Positions 55,672 to 63,763 of a stretch of DNA of 64,000 bases are shown here, piece after piece. The notes below the pieces were generated by a model. That model was not told the DNA's origin. It did not search any database and worked only from the letters and a program-made list of their open reading frames with translations. This DNA comes from Pseudomonadota bacterium (GTDB lineage: Bacteria > Pseudomonadota > Alphaproteobacteria > Dongiales > Dongiaceae). The stretch spans positions 868,001 to 932,000 of the forward strand of contig JAJYUT010000001.1 in assembly GCA_021792365.1 (NCBI GenBank), read 5' to 3'. The translations under genes were made by a program, and so were the position numbers. Position 1 is the stretch's first letter. Every line of letters starts with the position of its first letter.

Positions 55672-55695
55672 TTATATGCGCATTCATGAATATAA
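55672..55695. promoter_or_regulatory. Candidate ArsR/BigR operator
   Basis: TTATAT (55672-55677) and ATATAA (55690-55695) flank TGCGCA and TTCATGAA palindromes in a strongly AT-rich stretch between the MBL hydrolase and arsR genes. AT-rich dyads of this type are bound by BigR/SqrR-like regulators. Confidence 0.5.
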
Positions 55696-55703
55696 AAGCC
55701 TCC

Positions 55704-56018
55704 ATGAGCCGCCCCGGCTCGCGCGGCGAAGCGGCCGAGCTTCTGCGCAGCATGGCGAACGAGACCCGCCTTGCCATCCTGTGCGCGCTGGGGGAGCGGG
55801 CGCGGTCGGTCGGTGATCTGGCGGCGCTGACGGGCGCATCCCAGCCCAACGTCTCCCAGCATCTCGCCCGGCTGCGGGCGCTCCGACTGGTCGCGGCCCG
55901 GCGCAAGGGGACGACCATCCTTTACTCCCTCGCCAGCCGGGACGCCGCCGCCATCATCGCGGTCCTGCAGCGGCGCTATGGCGCCGACCGGCCCCAGGCC
56001 AAGCGCCGGGCGGGCTGA
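55704..56018 (+). CDS. ArsR-family regulator (BigR/SqrR-like, single cysteine)
   Basis: A 104-residue winged-helix repressor: EAAELLRSMANETRLAILC then LTGASQPNVSQHLARLRALR and the wing RRKGTTILYSLAS. It is divergent from the persulfide-dioxygenase-like gene, the typical partner of BigR. Sulfide-sensing BigR/SqrR use two cysteines; here only Cys27 is present, and the C-terminal position (IIAVLQRRYGADRP) has none, so the dithiol switch cannot form within a subunit. ATG 55704 leaves the AT-rich dyad upstream; ATG 55686 is an alternative. Confidence 0.82.
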   Translation: MSRPGSRGEAAELLRSMANETRLAILCALGERARSVGDLAALTGASQPNVSQHLARLRALRLVAARRKGTTILYSLASRDAAAIIAVLQRRYGADRPQAKRRAG

Positions 56019-56273
56019 GACCGCAGCACGCCTTCTGATGTTTCTGACCGGATTCGCCGCACCCGCCGCGTGACGGGCATAAATCCTATGCCGCTCTTGA
56101 TAATTGAGTAACGCTTTATGGTTTATGCTTGTGCCAGACAGACACAATGCATTGATTTAACTGGCTTTTATCATGGCGCGGGGTTCCCGGAACGAAGGTC
56201 GCATGCCACCCCAGGCCCGCACCGGGCGGGGCGGTGCGATCGCGCGCGGGTCCACGGGAAGCGTTGTCCCGCG

Positions 56274-57698
56274 ATGAATCGTCCGGTCACCTTCGGGCTG
56301 CCGCTGGTCGTCAGCTTTCCCGCAGCGGTCGTGGCGACGCCGTGGCGTCAGGAGATCCTGACACAGGAGCTAATCCGGCGTCCCCGGGCCATCATCGCAT
56401 CGGTTTGGACGGCCATCCGCGATCGTATGAGCGTGCAATCGGCCTTGGCGCGAACGATCGCTCCGGAGATCGGCGCCGCTCCGCTCCGGCGCGATCTGCT
56501 CGCTTGGCTTGCTTCACAGCGCGCGCGCGGGCGCGAGATCTATCTTTACAACGACACCGGACGGGAACTGGCGGTCCCGGACGAGATCACGCCGCTCGTA
56601 TCCGGGGTGATCGCGGCGGAAGCGCCGGCGCTCCCGCACACCAGCGCCTGCGGCCGGCTGCAGGCGCTGTTTCCCTCCGGATTCACTTACGTCGGGCACG
56701 CGGCCGATAACATCGAGGAGATGGGCGCCAAGGTGGTGCTGCTCGGCAGCCGGGCCGAGGTTGATTCCGCCGCGAAACGCCTCGGCAAGGACGTGGAAGC
56801 CGAGTTCCTCGATGCGAGGCCCGGCTGGCGGGACTGGCTCAGGCTGCTGCGGCCGCATCACTGGTCGAAGAACGTCCTGCTGTTCGTTCCTTTCCTGCTG
56901 GAGCAGAGCTGGCGGACGCCAAGCGTATTGCTGAACGGCCTGCTGGGCTTCATCGCGCTCGGGATCGTCGCGTCGAGCACCTATGTCCTGAATGACATGG
57001 CAGACATCGAGGCGGACCGGCGGCACTGGTCCAAGCGCAACCGGCCTCTCGCCTCCGGCGTGATCCCGCTGCCACTGGCCGGCATGGTCGCCGCCACCGG
57101 GTTAGCTTTGGGCCTGTCGATCGCGGCGACTCTGTCGACGGCATTCTGCGTCTTCCTGCTGGCCTATCTGGTCTTGACGCTCGGCTACAGCCTGGGCCTG
57201 AAGCGGATCGCGCTGCTGGACGTCGCTGTCATCGCGGCTCTGTTCACGCTGCGGCTGACCATGGGCATAAGCCTCGCGGGAGCCCGCTATTCCGAGTGGC
57301 TCCTCACCTTTGCGCTGATGTTCTTCCTGAGCCTTGCCCTGGCGAAGCGGCATGGCGAGGTGCTGGCGGCCGCGAACGCCGAATCCCACAGCCTCGCACA
57401 TCGTGGCTATGCGGTTTCCGACGCGCCGCTGACATTGGCGGTCGGCACCGCCACGGCGATCGCATCACTGGTCATCATGATGATCTACCTGGTCGAGGAA
57501 GGTTTCCCCCAGGGCAGCTACGGCGTTCCGGAATGGCTCTGGGCCGTTCCCGCGGTTCTCTCCCTGTGGCTGGGCAGGATCTGGCTGCTCGTCCACCGGC
57601 AGCAGATGCATGACGATCCCATCGCTTTTGCCTTGCGCGATCCGCCGAGCCTGGCGATGGGGATGGCGATGGCCGTCGCCTTCGCGCTCGCCGTATGA
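56274..57698 (+). CDS. UbiA-family prenyltransferase with degenerate HAD domain (DPPR synthase-like)
   Basis: Integral membrane transferase of 474 residues, proposed to join a polyprenyl phosphate to phosphoribosyl pyrophosphate. Residues about 190-474 are UbiA-like with NDMADIEADRR (N240, D241, D244, D248), NRPLASGVIP and YSLGLKRIALLDV, and eight or nine helices. The first 180 residues align with the HAD phosphatase domain fused to many such UbiA proteins, but the catalytic DxD reads S14-F-P16 and other HAD motifs are lost, so it cannot be a phosphatase. The next two genes encode DprE1- and DprE2-like proteins, matching mycobacterial Rv3806c context. The stop overlaps the next start (ATGA). 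Confidence 0.85.
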   Translation: MNRPVTFGLPLVVSFPAAVVATPWRQEILTQELIRRPRAIIASVWTAIRDRMSVQSALARTIAPEIGAAPLRRDLLAWLASQRARGREIYLYNDTGRELAVPDEITPLVSGVIAAEAPALPHTSACGRLQALFPSGFTYVGHAADNIEEMGAKVVLLGSRAEVDSAAKRLGKDVEAEFLDARPGWRDWLRLLRPHHWSKNVLLFVPFLLEQSWRTPSVLLNGLLGFIALGIVASSTYVLNDMADIEADRRHWSKRNRPLASGVIPLPLAGMVAATGLALGLSIAATLSTAFCVFLLAYLVLTLGYSLGLKRIALLDVAVIAALFTLRLTMGISLAGARYSEWLLTFALMFFLSLALAKRHGEVLAAANAESHSLAHRGYAVSDAPLTLAVGTATAIASLVIMMIYLVEEGFPQGSYGVPEWLWAVPAVLSLWLGRIWLLVHRQQMHDDPIAFALRDPPSLAMGMAMAVAFALAV

Positions 57699-59029
57699 GC
57701 GCGTTCCAGAAGACCGAGGCGATCCGGTCCTGGGGCCGGGTCCAGAACGGACCGCACTGGGCCGCCGCGCCCCATTGGCGTGACGAGATACCCGCGCTGC
57801 TCGGCGAGCAGGCGCCGGCGCGGGCGGCTGTGCTGGCAACGGGCCTGGGACGCTCCTACGGCGACAGCGGCCTGAACGTAGGCGGCCGCGCCCTCGCCAT
57901 GACGCGGCTCAACCGGCTGATCGCGTTCGATCCGGCGACCGGCCTGTTGCGGTCGGAGGCCGGCCTGTCCCTTGCGGACCTGATCGCGTTTTGCGTTCCC
58001 CGCGGCTTCTATCCGCCGGTCGTTCCGGGCACCAGCTACGTCACGCTGGGCGGCATGGTCGCCAATGACGTGCACGGCAAGAACCATCATGCCGCCGGTA
58101 CGATCGGCCGCTGGGTGACAGCGATCGATCTGGCGCGCTCCGATGGATCGCAACTGCGCCTGACGCCGACGCAGCATGCCGATCTGTTCTCGGCCACCAT
58201 CGGCGGACTTGGGCTGACCGGCGTGATGACCGAGATCGAGATCAGGCTGCGGCCGATCCAGAGTGCCAACATGGAGGTGGAGGATATCCCCTTCGCGAAT
58301 GTCGAGGCGTTCTTCGACCTCGCGCGGGAGAGCGAAGGCTCCTGGGAATACACCGTTGCCTGGATCGATTGCGTCTCCGCCGGCCGGAAGCTTGGGCGCG
58401 GGATCTTCACCCGCGCACGGCATGCCGCCGACGGCCCGCTCGAGGCCGGGCCGGCTGGCGCGCGCCTCTCGATGCCAATCGACCTGCCCCGCTGGGCCTT
58501 CAACAGCGCCTCGATCGGCCTGTTCAACGAGGTCTACTGGCGCCGCAAGGCGCAGCGCCGTGGCACGCGCCGGCAGAAGCTGACCAAGATTCTCTTCCCG
58601 CTCGATTCCATCAGCCGCTGGAACCGGATGTACGGGTCGGGCGGCATGTATCAGTACCAGTGCGTGGTGCCGCCGGACTCGGCGTCCGATGCCGTTCGGG
58701 CGCTTCTGGCGCAGGCTTCGGCCGCCGGCGAGGGTTCGTTCCTGGCGGTGCTGAAGACGTTCGGCGGCGTCGCATCGCCGGGCCTGCTTTCCTTCCCCAT
58801 GGAGGGCGCGACGCTTGCGCTGGATTTCCCCAATCGCGGCGAGCGCACGCTCGCGCTGATGGAGCGCATGGACCGCGTCGTGGCGGAGGCGGGCGGGCGG
58901 CTCTATCCCGCGAAGGACGGCCGCATGTCGAGCGCCATGTTCAAATCCGGCTATCCCAACTGGCGGAGGTTTGCAGCCCATGTCGATCCGGCATTCTCAT
59001 CCGGCTTCTGGCGTCGCGTGATGGCATGA
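57695..59029 (+). CDS. dprE1: DprE1-like FAD-dependent decaprenylphosphoryl-ribose 2'-oxidase
   Basis: VAO-type flavoprotein of 444 residues that should oxidise the 2'-OH of polyprenylphosphoryl-ribose. FAD-domain motifs: GLGRSYGDSGLNVGG, VVPGTSYVTLGGMVANDVHG with HGKNHH at 127-132, and GGLGLTGVMTEIEI. The substrate domain keeps Lys354 in LKTFGG and Lys407 in YPAKDGR, corresponding to mycobacterial Lys367 and Lys418. The residue matching Cys387, the covalent target of benzothiazinones, is Ala375 in TLALDFP. Flanked by UbiA and SDR genes with ATGA overlaps on both sides, so translation of all three is coupled. Confidence 0.9.
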   Translation: MSAFQKTEAIRSWGRVQNGPHWAAAPHWRDEIPALLGEQAPARAAVLATGLGRSYGDSGLNVGGRALAMTRLNRLIAFDPATGLLRSEAGLSLADLIAFCVPRGFYPPVVPGTSYVTLGGMVANDVHGKNHHAAGTIGRWVTAIDLARSDGSQLRLTPTQHADLFSATIGGLGLTGVMTEIEIRLRPIQSANMEVEDIPFANVEAFFDLARESEGSWEYTVAWIDCVSAGRKLGRGIFTRARHAADGPLEAGPAGARLSMPIDLPRWAFNSASIGLFNEVYWRRKAQRRGTRRQKLTKILFPLDSISRWNRMYGSGGMYQYQCVVPPDSASDAVRALLAQASAAGEGSFLAVLKTFGGVASPGLLSFPMEGATLALDFPNRGERTLALMERMDRVVAEAGGRLYPAKDGRMSSAMFKSGYPNWRRFAAHVDPAFSSGFWRRVMA

Positions 59030-59787
59030 CGAGCAACGTGACAGCCAGGACGGCACTCATTCTCGGCGCCACCTCCGCGATTGCCGAGGCCGTCGCCCGC
59101 CTGTTCGCGGCGGAGGGGATGCGCCTGCTGCTGGTCGGGCGCAATGCCGGACGCCTGCAGGCGATCGCGAGCGACCTGACCGTGCGCGGGGCGGCCGCGG
59201 TCGAGACCGAGGCCCAGGACCTGATGACCCAGGCCGAGATCCATCCGCTGTTCGACCGGCTGGCCGCGAAGCTAGGTGGTCGGGTCGACTACGTCCTCAT
59301 CTGCCACGGCTATCTCGGCGACCAGGCGCTGGCGGCACGCGACCAGGCGGAGGCCGACCGGATCCTGGCCGCCAATTTCTCTTCGGCCGCCTTGTGGACG
59401 CTGGCCGCTGCTGGTCATCTGCGCCGGCAGGGATACGGCAGCCTCGTGGTCTTGGGGTCGGTCGCGGGCGACCGGGGCCGCCGCGCCAATTTCGTGTATG
59501 GCGCCGCGAAGGCCGGCATCGCGACCCTCTGCGAGGGGGTTGCCCATGACTTCGCCGCCGGCGGCCCGAAGGCGGTCGTCATCAAGATCGGCCCCACCGA
59601 TACTCCGATGACCGCCGGGTTCGACAAGCGCGGCCCGCTCTGGTCGAAGCCGGAACAGGTCGCGGCGGTCATCCGCCGTGCCGCGGACGGCAGCCGTCCG
59701 GTGGTCTATGCGCCCGGGTTCTGGCGATGGATCATGATGGTGATCCGGGCAATCCCGGCGCCGATCTTCAACAAGATGTCGATCTGA
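59026..59787 (+). CDS. dprE2: DprE2-like SDR, decaprenylphosphoryl-2-keto-erythropentose reductase
   Basis: Short-chain dehydrogenase of 253 residues proposed to reduce the 2'-keto intermediate to give the arabinose epimer. NAD(P)-binding ALILGATSAIAEAVARLFA, LLVGRNAGRLQ, then Ser145 in LGSVAGDRG, Tyr158 and Lys162 in VYGAAKAG, and the GPTDTPMTAGF loop. The C-terminal segment (PGFWRWIMMVIRAIPAPIF) is hydrophobic and could rest on the membrane, as in mycobacterial DprE2. Starts within the last codons of the DprE1-like gene. Confidence 0.87.
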   Translation: MTSNVTARTALILGATSAIAEAVARLFAAEGMRLLLVGRNAGRLQAIASDLTVRGAAAVETEAQDLMTQAEIHPLFDRLAAKLGGRVDYVLICHGYLGDQALAARDQAEADRILAANFSSAALWTLAAAGHLRRQGYGSLVVLGSVAGDRGRRANFVYGAAKAGIATLCEGVAHDFAAGGPKAVVIKIGPTDTPMTAGFDKRGPLWSKPEQVAAVIRRAADGSRPVVYAPGFWRWIMMVIRAIPAPIFNKMSI

Positions 59788-59796
59788 GCGGCGCCA

Positions 59797-61410
59797 ATGA
59801 GTGCGGTCCGGATTCCACAGCTCATCGTGCTCGTCACGTTCCTCCTCGGACTGGTGCTGTACAGCCGCTGGCCCGTTCACCATGACGTGGCGTGGCTCAT
59901 GTATTGCGGACAGCGCATGTTCGAGGGCGCCCGGCTCTATGTCGATTGCGTCGAGGTGAATCCGCCGATCAGCTTCTACCTGACGCTGCTGCCGGCCTAT
60001 GTCGCGCAGCGCTTCGGTCTTCCGGCGAATCTGTGCCTGACGGTCTACGTACTGGCGCTGGCCGCGCTCTCGATCGCACTGACCTATCGCGTCTTGGGCG
60101 GAGAGAGCCGGTCCCAGAACTGGTGGGTGGCGGTCATCCTGGGTCTCGCGCTCGTCTTCACCGGCCTCAAGAATTTCGGGCAGCGCGAGCACTTCGCCGC
60201 CATTCTTGCGATCCCCTACCTGTTCTGCTGCGCCGCGCGGTTGTCAGGCCAGCCGGTTGCCCGGCCGGTAGCGTTGCTTGCCGGCCTGATGGCCGGGATC
60301 GCGTTCTCGATCAAGCATTACTTCCTGCTCGTGCCGCTGATCGCCGAAAGCGTGCTGGGCGGGAGGCGCCGCAGCGTGAAGTCGCTGAACAGGCCCGAGA
60401 TCTATGGGGCTGTCCTGGCGGGGCTCTGTCATGCGGCGTACGTCGTGAGCGCCCATCCGGAGTATTTCACGACCATCGCGCCCATGGCCATGGAGGTCTA
60501 TGACGGCTATGCCATAGACTACTTGTATCTCCTGATCTCGCCCTGGTGCTTCGCCACCATCCTTGCCCTGATCTTCTACGTACGGGCGCGGAAGCTTGCC
60601 GCCTCGTCGACGGCGGCGGATGTGCTCGCCGCGGCGGCGGCGATATTCCTGGCGATCTATGTCATTCAGGACAGAGGCTGGCAGTACCACGTTCTGCCCG
60701 CGCAGATATTCATCCTGGCAGCCTCCCTGATCGTCGCGGCCAAGACGGTGTTGAGCCCGGACCGGCTTTGGCAGCGCCTGCCGGCCATGCAGAAGCCGCT
60801 GATCTGGATCGCGCCGGGCTTCATCGTGCTGCAGGTGCTGGTGAGCGGCCCCTACAGCAACATCATGCCTCAGCTTACCTTGCCGTACATTCAGAAGTAC
60901 TCGTCCGACGGGACCTATTATGTCCTGTCGTCGACCATTTCCACGGGCTTTCCATTGCCGATCGAGGAAGACGTCACCTGGGGCTCGCGGTTTCCGTTCC
61001 AGTGGCTGTTGCCCGGCGTCGTCAAGGGAATGCGCGCGGACTGCCGCGCGGATGTCGAACGTTGCGAAAGGCTCAAGGAAATCCGGAGCTACGCGCTCAA
61101 CGGCCTGGCGGAGGACCTCGAGACCTACAAGCCGGGCGTCGTCGTCGTGGACTTCAGGGACAAGGACGATCCCAGCTTCCTGTACGACGAGAACGAGTTC
61201 GATCTTCTCCGTTATTTCATTGACGGGTCGCCGCGGTTTGCAAAGGCTTGGCAGCAATACGAGTTCAAGGATCGCGTCACCGTCCTGGCGAAGCCCGCGA
61301 GGAAGATGCGCACGTTCGAGGTGTGGGTCCGGCGCACCGGGCCGGAGGCCGAGCCGGCCCAGACCAGCTTCGGCACCGCCGCGCCATTGAACGCGGTGAC
61401 GACGCCTTGA
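59797..61410 (+). CDS. GT-C-type integral membrane protein, candidate arabinofuranosyltransferase
   Basis: A 537-residue membrane protein with about ten hydrophobic helices in residues 8-360 and a C-terminal soluble domain of about 175 residues. The first loop has HHDVAWLMYCGQRMFEGARL and VEVNPPISFY, the acidic D-x-x-W/E-x-N-P-P arrangement of polyprenyl-phosphate-sugar-using GT-C enzymes (GT39/GT83-like). Its location between DprE2-like and GtrA-like genes makes it the obvious candidate to use polyprenylphosphoryl-arabinose. Acceptor unknown. ATG 59797 is nine bases after the SDR stop. Its stop overlaps the next start. Confidence 0.75.
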   Translation: MSAVRIPQLIVLVTFLLGLVLYSRWPVHHDVAWLMYCGQRMFEGARLYVDCVEVNPPISFYLTLLPAYVAQRFGLPANLCLTVYVLALAALSIALTYRVLGGESRSQNWWVAVILGLALVFTGLKNFGQREHFAAILAIPYLFCCAARLSGQPVARPVALLAGLMAGIAFSIKHYFLLVPLIAESVLGGRRRSVKSLNRPEIYGAVLAGLCHAAYVVSAHPEYFTTIAPMAMEVYDGYAIDYLYLLISPWCFATILALIFYVRARKLAASSTAADVLAAAAAIFLAIYVIQDRGWQYHVLPAQIFILAASLIVAAKTVLSPDRLWQRLPAMQKPLIWIAPGFIVLQVLVSGPYSNIMPQLTLPYIQKYSSDGTYYVLSSTISTGFPLPIEEDVTWGSRFPFQWLLPGVVKGMRADCRADVERCERLKEIRSYALNGLAEDLETYKPGVVVVDFRDKDDPSFLYDENEFDLLRYFIDGSPRFAKAWQQYEFKDRVTVLAKPARKMRTFEVWVRRTGPEAEPAQTSFGTAAPLNAVTTP

Positions 61411-61856
61411 AATGGGTTCGCTGGGGCGTCCGCGAGTTCGCCAATCACCAGTTCGCGCTTTTTCTGGTGGTCGGCACGGTGGCGGCGGTATGCAACTGGG
61501 CGGCGCGGCTGTGGCTGAGTGTCTGGCTGGCATTCATGCCGGCGGTCTGTCTTGCTTATGGCGCCGGCCTCGTCGTTGCCTTCTTCCTGAATTGCTGGCT
61601 GGTGTTTCCGCGCTCCGCCAGGCCATGGACGCACAAGGCCGGCTATTTCATGCTTTGGAACCTGTTCACCTTCCCGCTGGTCGTGGCGGCCTCTTTTGTC
61701 CTGCGATGGCATGTCCTGCCGTTCCTCGGGATCACGCTGGGGACGGAGGAAATCGCCCATGCTCTCGCCTTGGCCGTCCCGACCTTCGTGTCATTCCTGG
61801 TGCACAAATACTTCACCTTCGGCCGAAGGCTCCCCGGGGCGGTTCCCGCGCCTTGA
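61407..61856 (+). CDS. GtrA-family membrane protein (Rv3789-like)
   Basis: A 149-residue protein with four membrane helices: FALFLVVGTVAAVCNWAARL, CLAYGAGLVVAFFLNCWLVF, NLFTFPLVVAASFVLRW and ALAVPTFVSFLVHKYFTF, the GtrA pattern. GtrA proteins translocate or position polyprenyl-linked sugars; the mycobacterial relative Rv3789 lies beside dprE1 and dprE2. TTG 61407 overlaps the upstream stop (TTGA) and is the only start before the first helix. Last gene of the run. Confidence 0.82.
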   Translation: MKWVRWGVREFANHQFALFLVVGTVAAVCNWAARLWLSVWLAFMPAVCLAYGAGLVVAFFLNCWLVFPRSARPWTHKAGYFMLWNLFTFPLVVAASFVLRWHVLPFLGITLGTEEIAHALALAVPTFVSFLVHKYFTFGRRLPGAVPAP

Positions 61857-61984
61857 TCGCGCTTCGTGCGAGGCTGGAGGGGCGTGGCGCTATTGGGCGG
61901 GAACTCAACAGCTTGCGCGCAGCCTCAACGGCGTCCGAGCCACGGCGGGAAAGCCTCGCGGGCGAAGGGAAGGCGGCGCTGAAA

Positions 61985-62059
61985 TGGTGCCGTAGGAGGG
62001 ATTTGAACCCCCGACCACCCGCTTACGAAGCGGATGCTCTACCGCTGAGCTACTACGGC
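61985..62059 (-). tRNA. tRNA-Thr (anticodon CGT)
   Basis: Read on the minus strand: acceptor GCCGTAG / CTACGGC, D-arm with GCTCAGCGGTAGAGC, anticodon loop TTCGTAA with CGT at 62027-62025, T-loop TTCAAAT in a GGGGG/CCCTC stem, and an encoded ACCA 3' end. Decodes ACG threonine codons. The 128 bases between gtrA-like and this gene show no other feature. Confidence 0.96.
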
Positions 62060-62127
62060 AATCCAGGTGGGACCGTCCCAGGCCGGGCTTGCAAAAGGTT
62101 TAACCCGGCCCGAAACGCGGCCGGACA

Positions 62128-63762
62128 CTAGTTCACGAGGCGCGCTGCGTCAACCGATGCGCCGAGGGGCGCCGGCTTGCTCGCGCGGCCGTCGGCTGCG
62201 GGCGCCGGCGGAGCTTCGGCGCCGGCCGCGCTGCCATGAGGAACCGGTCCGATCGGGACCGGCCCATGAGACAGGGCAGAGGGAGCGCCGGCCGGGGCCG
62301 CCGCGGCCGCCGCTGGCGACAGCGAGATGGGTGCCTCTCCGGCTGGAAGCTGATCCAGGATTATGCCGCCCGAAGCCGCACTCTGGCGTGGGCCGGCCTG
62401 GCGCCAGACCAAGCTGTCGATCGCATCGCAGCGCGGGCAGCAGAGCTGCCAGCCTGCGGCTTCCGCTCCGCCGGCGCCGAGCGTCCCGCAGGATTCGCAC
62501 ACCCAGTCCGCGCCGCCGCGCGCCTCGGCCGCCATGTCCAGCCATTGCCGCTCGCCGCTCGAGGCCGCGCCGTGCTCGCCCGCTTCCAGCCGCGCCATGC
62601 GGCGGCAGGTATCCGCGCTGACGCCCCCGAATCCATTGACGGAATCATTGGCGCCCGCCTGCTCGATCTCGACCAGTCGCTCCAGGTGCTTGCGCGCCTC
62701 GCCCCACAGCCGGGCGGTCAGCGCCGCGTCGGCGGCGATGCGGTGGCTCTCCGCGTGATCCGGATTCTGCTTCACCAGCTTCTGCACGCGCTGGGCACGG
62801 TCCAGAGGTGTGTCGCCGCCCACCGCTTCCAGATAGAGGCGGCCGAGCGTGGCATGGGGCGCATCGTCCCACACCTGCTCGATCAGCTTCGCCGATTCCT
62901 TCGCCTTGCCCTGGCGCAACAGCGCGCGGCAGAGGACGAGCCGCGCCGGCACGAAGGCGCCGGGATCCTCCCGGGTCAACTTCACCGCCTCGCGCGCCGC
63001 GGCCACCGCCTTGCCGGCATCGCCGCCTTCGCTCGCCAGGATGCGCCGCGCCTGTTCCGTCAGCAGCGCGGCGCGGCGGCGCTGCGCCGCCTTGGGCGCC
63101 ATGCCGCCGGCGCGGCCGAGCTGGCTGAGGCTGTGGAGCGCCGCGTCGATCCTGCCGCCCTTGACCTGCAGATTGTGCGCGGTCTCCGCGGCCCAAGCCG
63201 CCTGCGGTGCTACCACGATCGCCTTCTCCGCGTGCGAGAGGGCGGCCGCCTCGTCGCCGCGCTTCAAGGCGCCCGTGGTCAGGCCGCGCAAACCCAGCAA
63301 GGCTGTCTCCGGCGATTCGGTCAGGCGGTCGAAATAGCGCTCCGCGCTGGTCTCGTCGCCGGTCAATTGCGCCGCCTGCGCCGCCAGCAGCAGGGTCAAG
63401 GGCGGCTCGCCGAGCAGGTCATGCGCGATCTTGGCTTGGCGCCGCGCCTCGGTGGGATCGCCCGCCGCGACCGCGGTGAGCCCGCGCGTCAGGGCGCGAT
63501 AGCCCTTGGCCTTGCGGTGGTTGGATCGCGCGGTCGAGAAACTTTGCGGCGTGCGCAGGATCGCGCCGAACAGCCAAGCCAGGAACTGCACGATGAGGAA
63601 CGCCAGCACCACCAGGAACAGGGCCGCGCCGATATGCATGTCGATGCGATAGCCGAGCCAGTTCAGCGTCACGCCGCCCGGGTTGTACGCGAAATAGAGC
63701 GCGACCAGGAGGAGAAGCGCGAGCAGCGGGAAATAGATGAGGAGCAGGCGCGAGAGCTTCAC
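62128..63762 (-). CDS. hemY: HemY-like membrane TPR protein
   Basis: The 544-residue protein starts with two membrane helices (LLIYFPLLALLLLVALYFAY and IGAALFLVVLAFLIVQFL) of the HemY_N domain, followed by TPR-like helices (about 90-420) and a C-terminal zinc-ribbon-like pair CESCG ... CPRCDA, then an Ala/Pro-rich tail. The alphaproteobacterial order hemC-hemD-mitofilin-hemY is partly seen. Its exact role is not settled; it is not the protoporphyrinogen oxidase also called HemY. GTG 63762 has GCGGGG upstream and begins one base after the upstream stop. Confidence 0.85.
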   Translation of the reverse strand: MKLSRLLLIYFPLLALLLLVALYFAYNPGGVTLNWLGYRIDMHIGAALFLVVLAFLIVQFLAWLFGAILRTPQSFSTARSNHRKAKGYRALTRGLTAVAAGDPTEARRQAKIAHDLLGEPPLTLLLAAQAAQLTGDETSAERYFDRLTESPETALLGLRGLTTGALKRGDEAAALSHAEKAIVVAPQAAWAAETAHNLQVKGGRIDAALHSLSQLGRAGGMAPKAAQRRRAALLTEQARRILASEGGDAGKAVAAAREAVKLTREDPGAFVPARLVLCRALLRQGKAKESAKLIEQVWDDAPHATLGRLYLEAVGGDTPLDRAQRVQKLVKQNPDHAESHRIAADAALTARLWGEARKHLERLVEIEQAGANDSVNGFGGVSADTCRRMARLEAGEHGAASSGERQWLDMAAEARGGADWVCESCGTLGAGGAEAAGWQLCCPRCDAIDSLVWRQAGPRQSAASGGIILDQLPAGEAPISLSPAAAAAAPAGAPSALSHGPVPIGPVPHGSAAGAEAPPAPAADGRASKPAPLGASVDAARLVN

Positions 63763-63763
63763 G

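Noticed and set aside
56274-57698. UbiA-family gene as 4-hydroxybenzoate octaprenyltransferase for ubiquinone
   Set aside because: It sits with DprE1- and DprE2-like genes, carries a HAD-derived N-terminus and is far from the ubiE-ubiB locus, so DPPR-synthase-type activity fits better.
62128-63762. hemY-like gene as protoporphyrinogen oxidase
   Set aside because: The protein has HemY_N membrane helices and TPRs, with no FAD-binding motif; it shares only the name with the oxidase of Bacillus.
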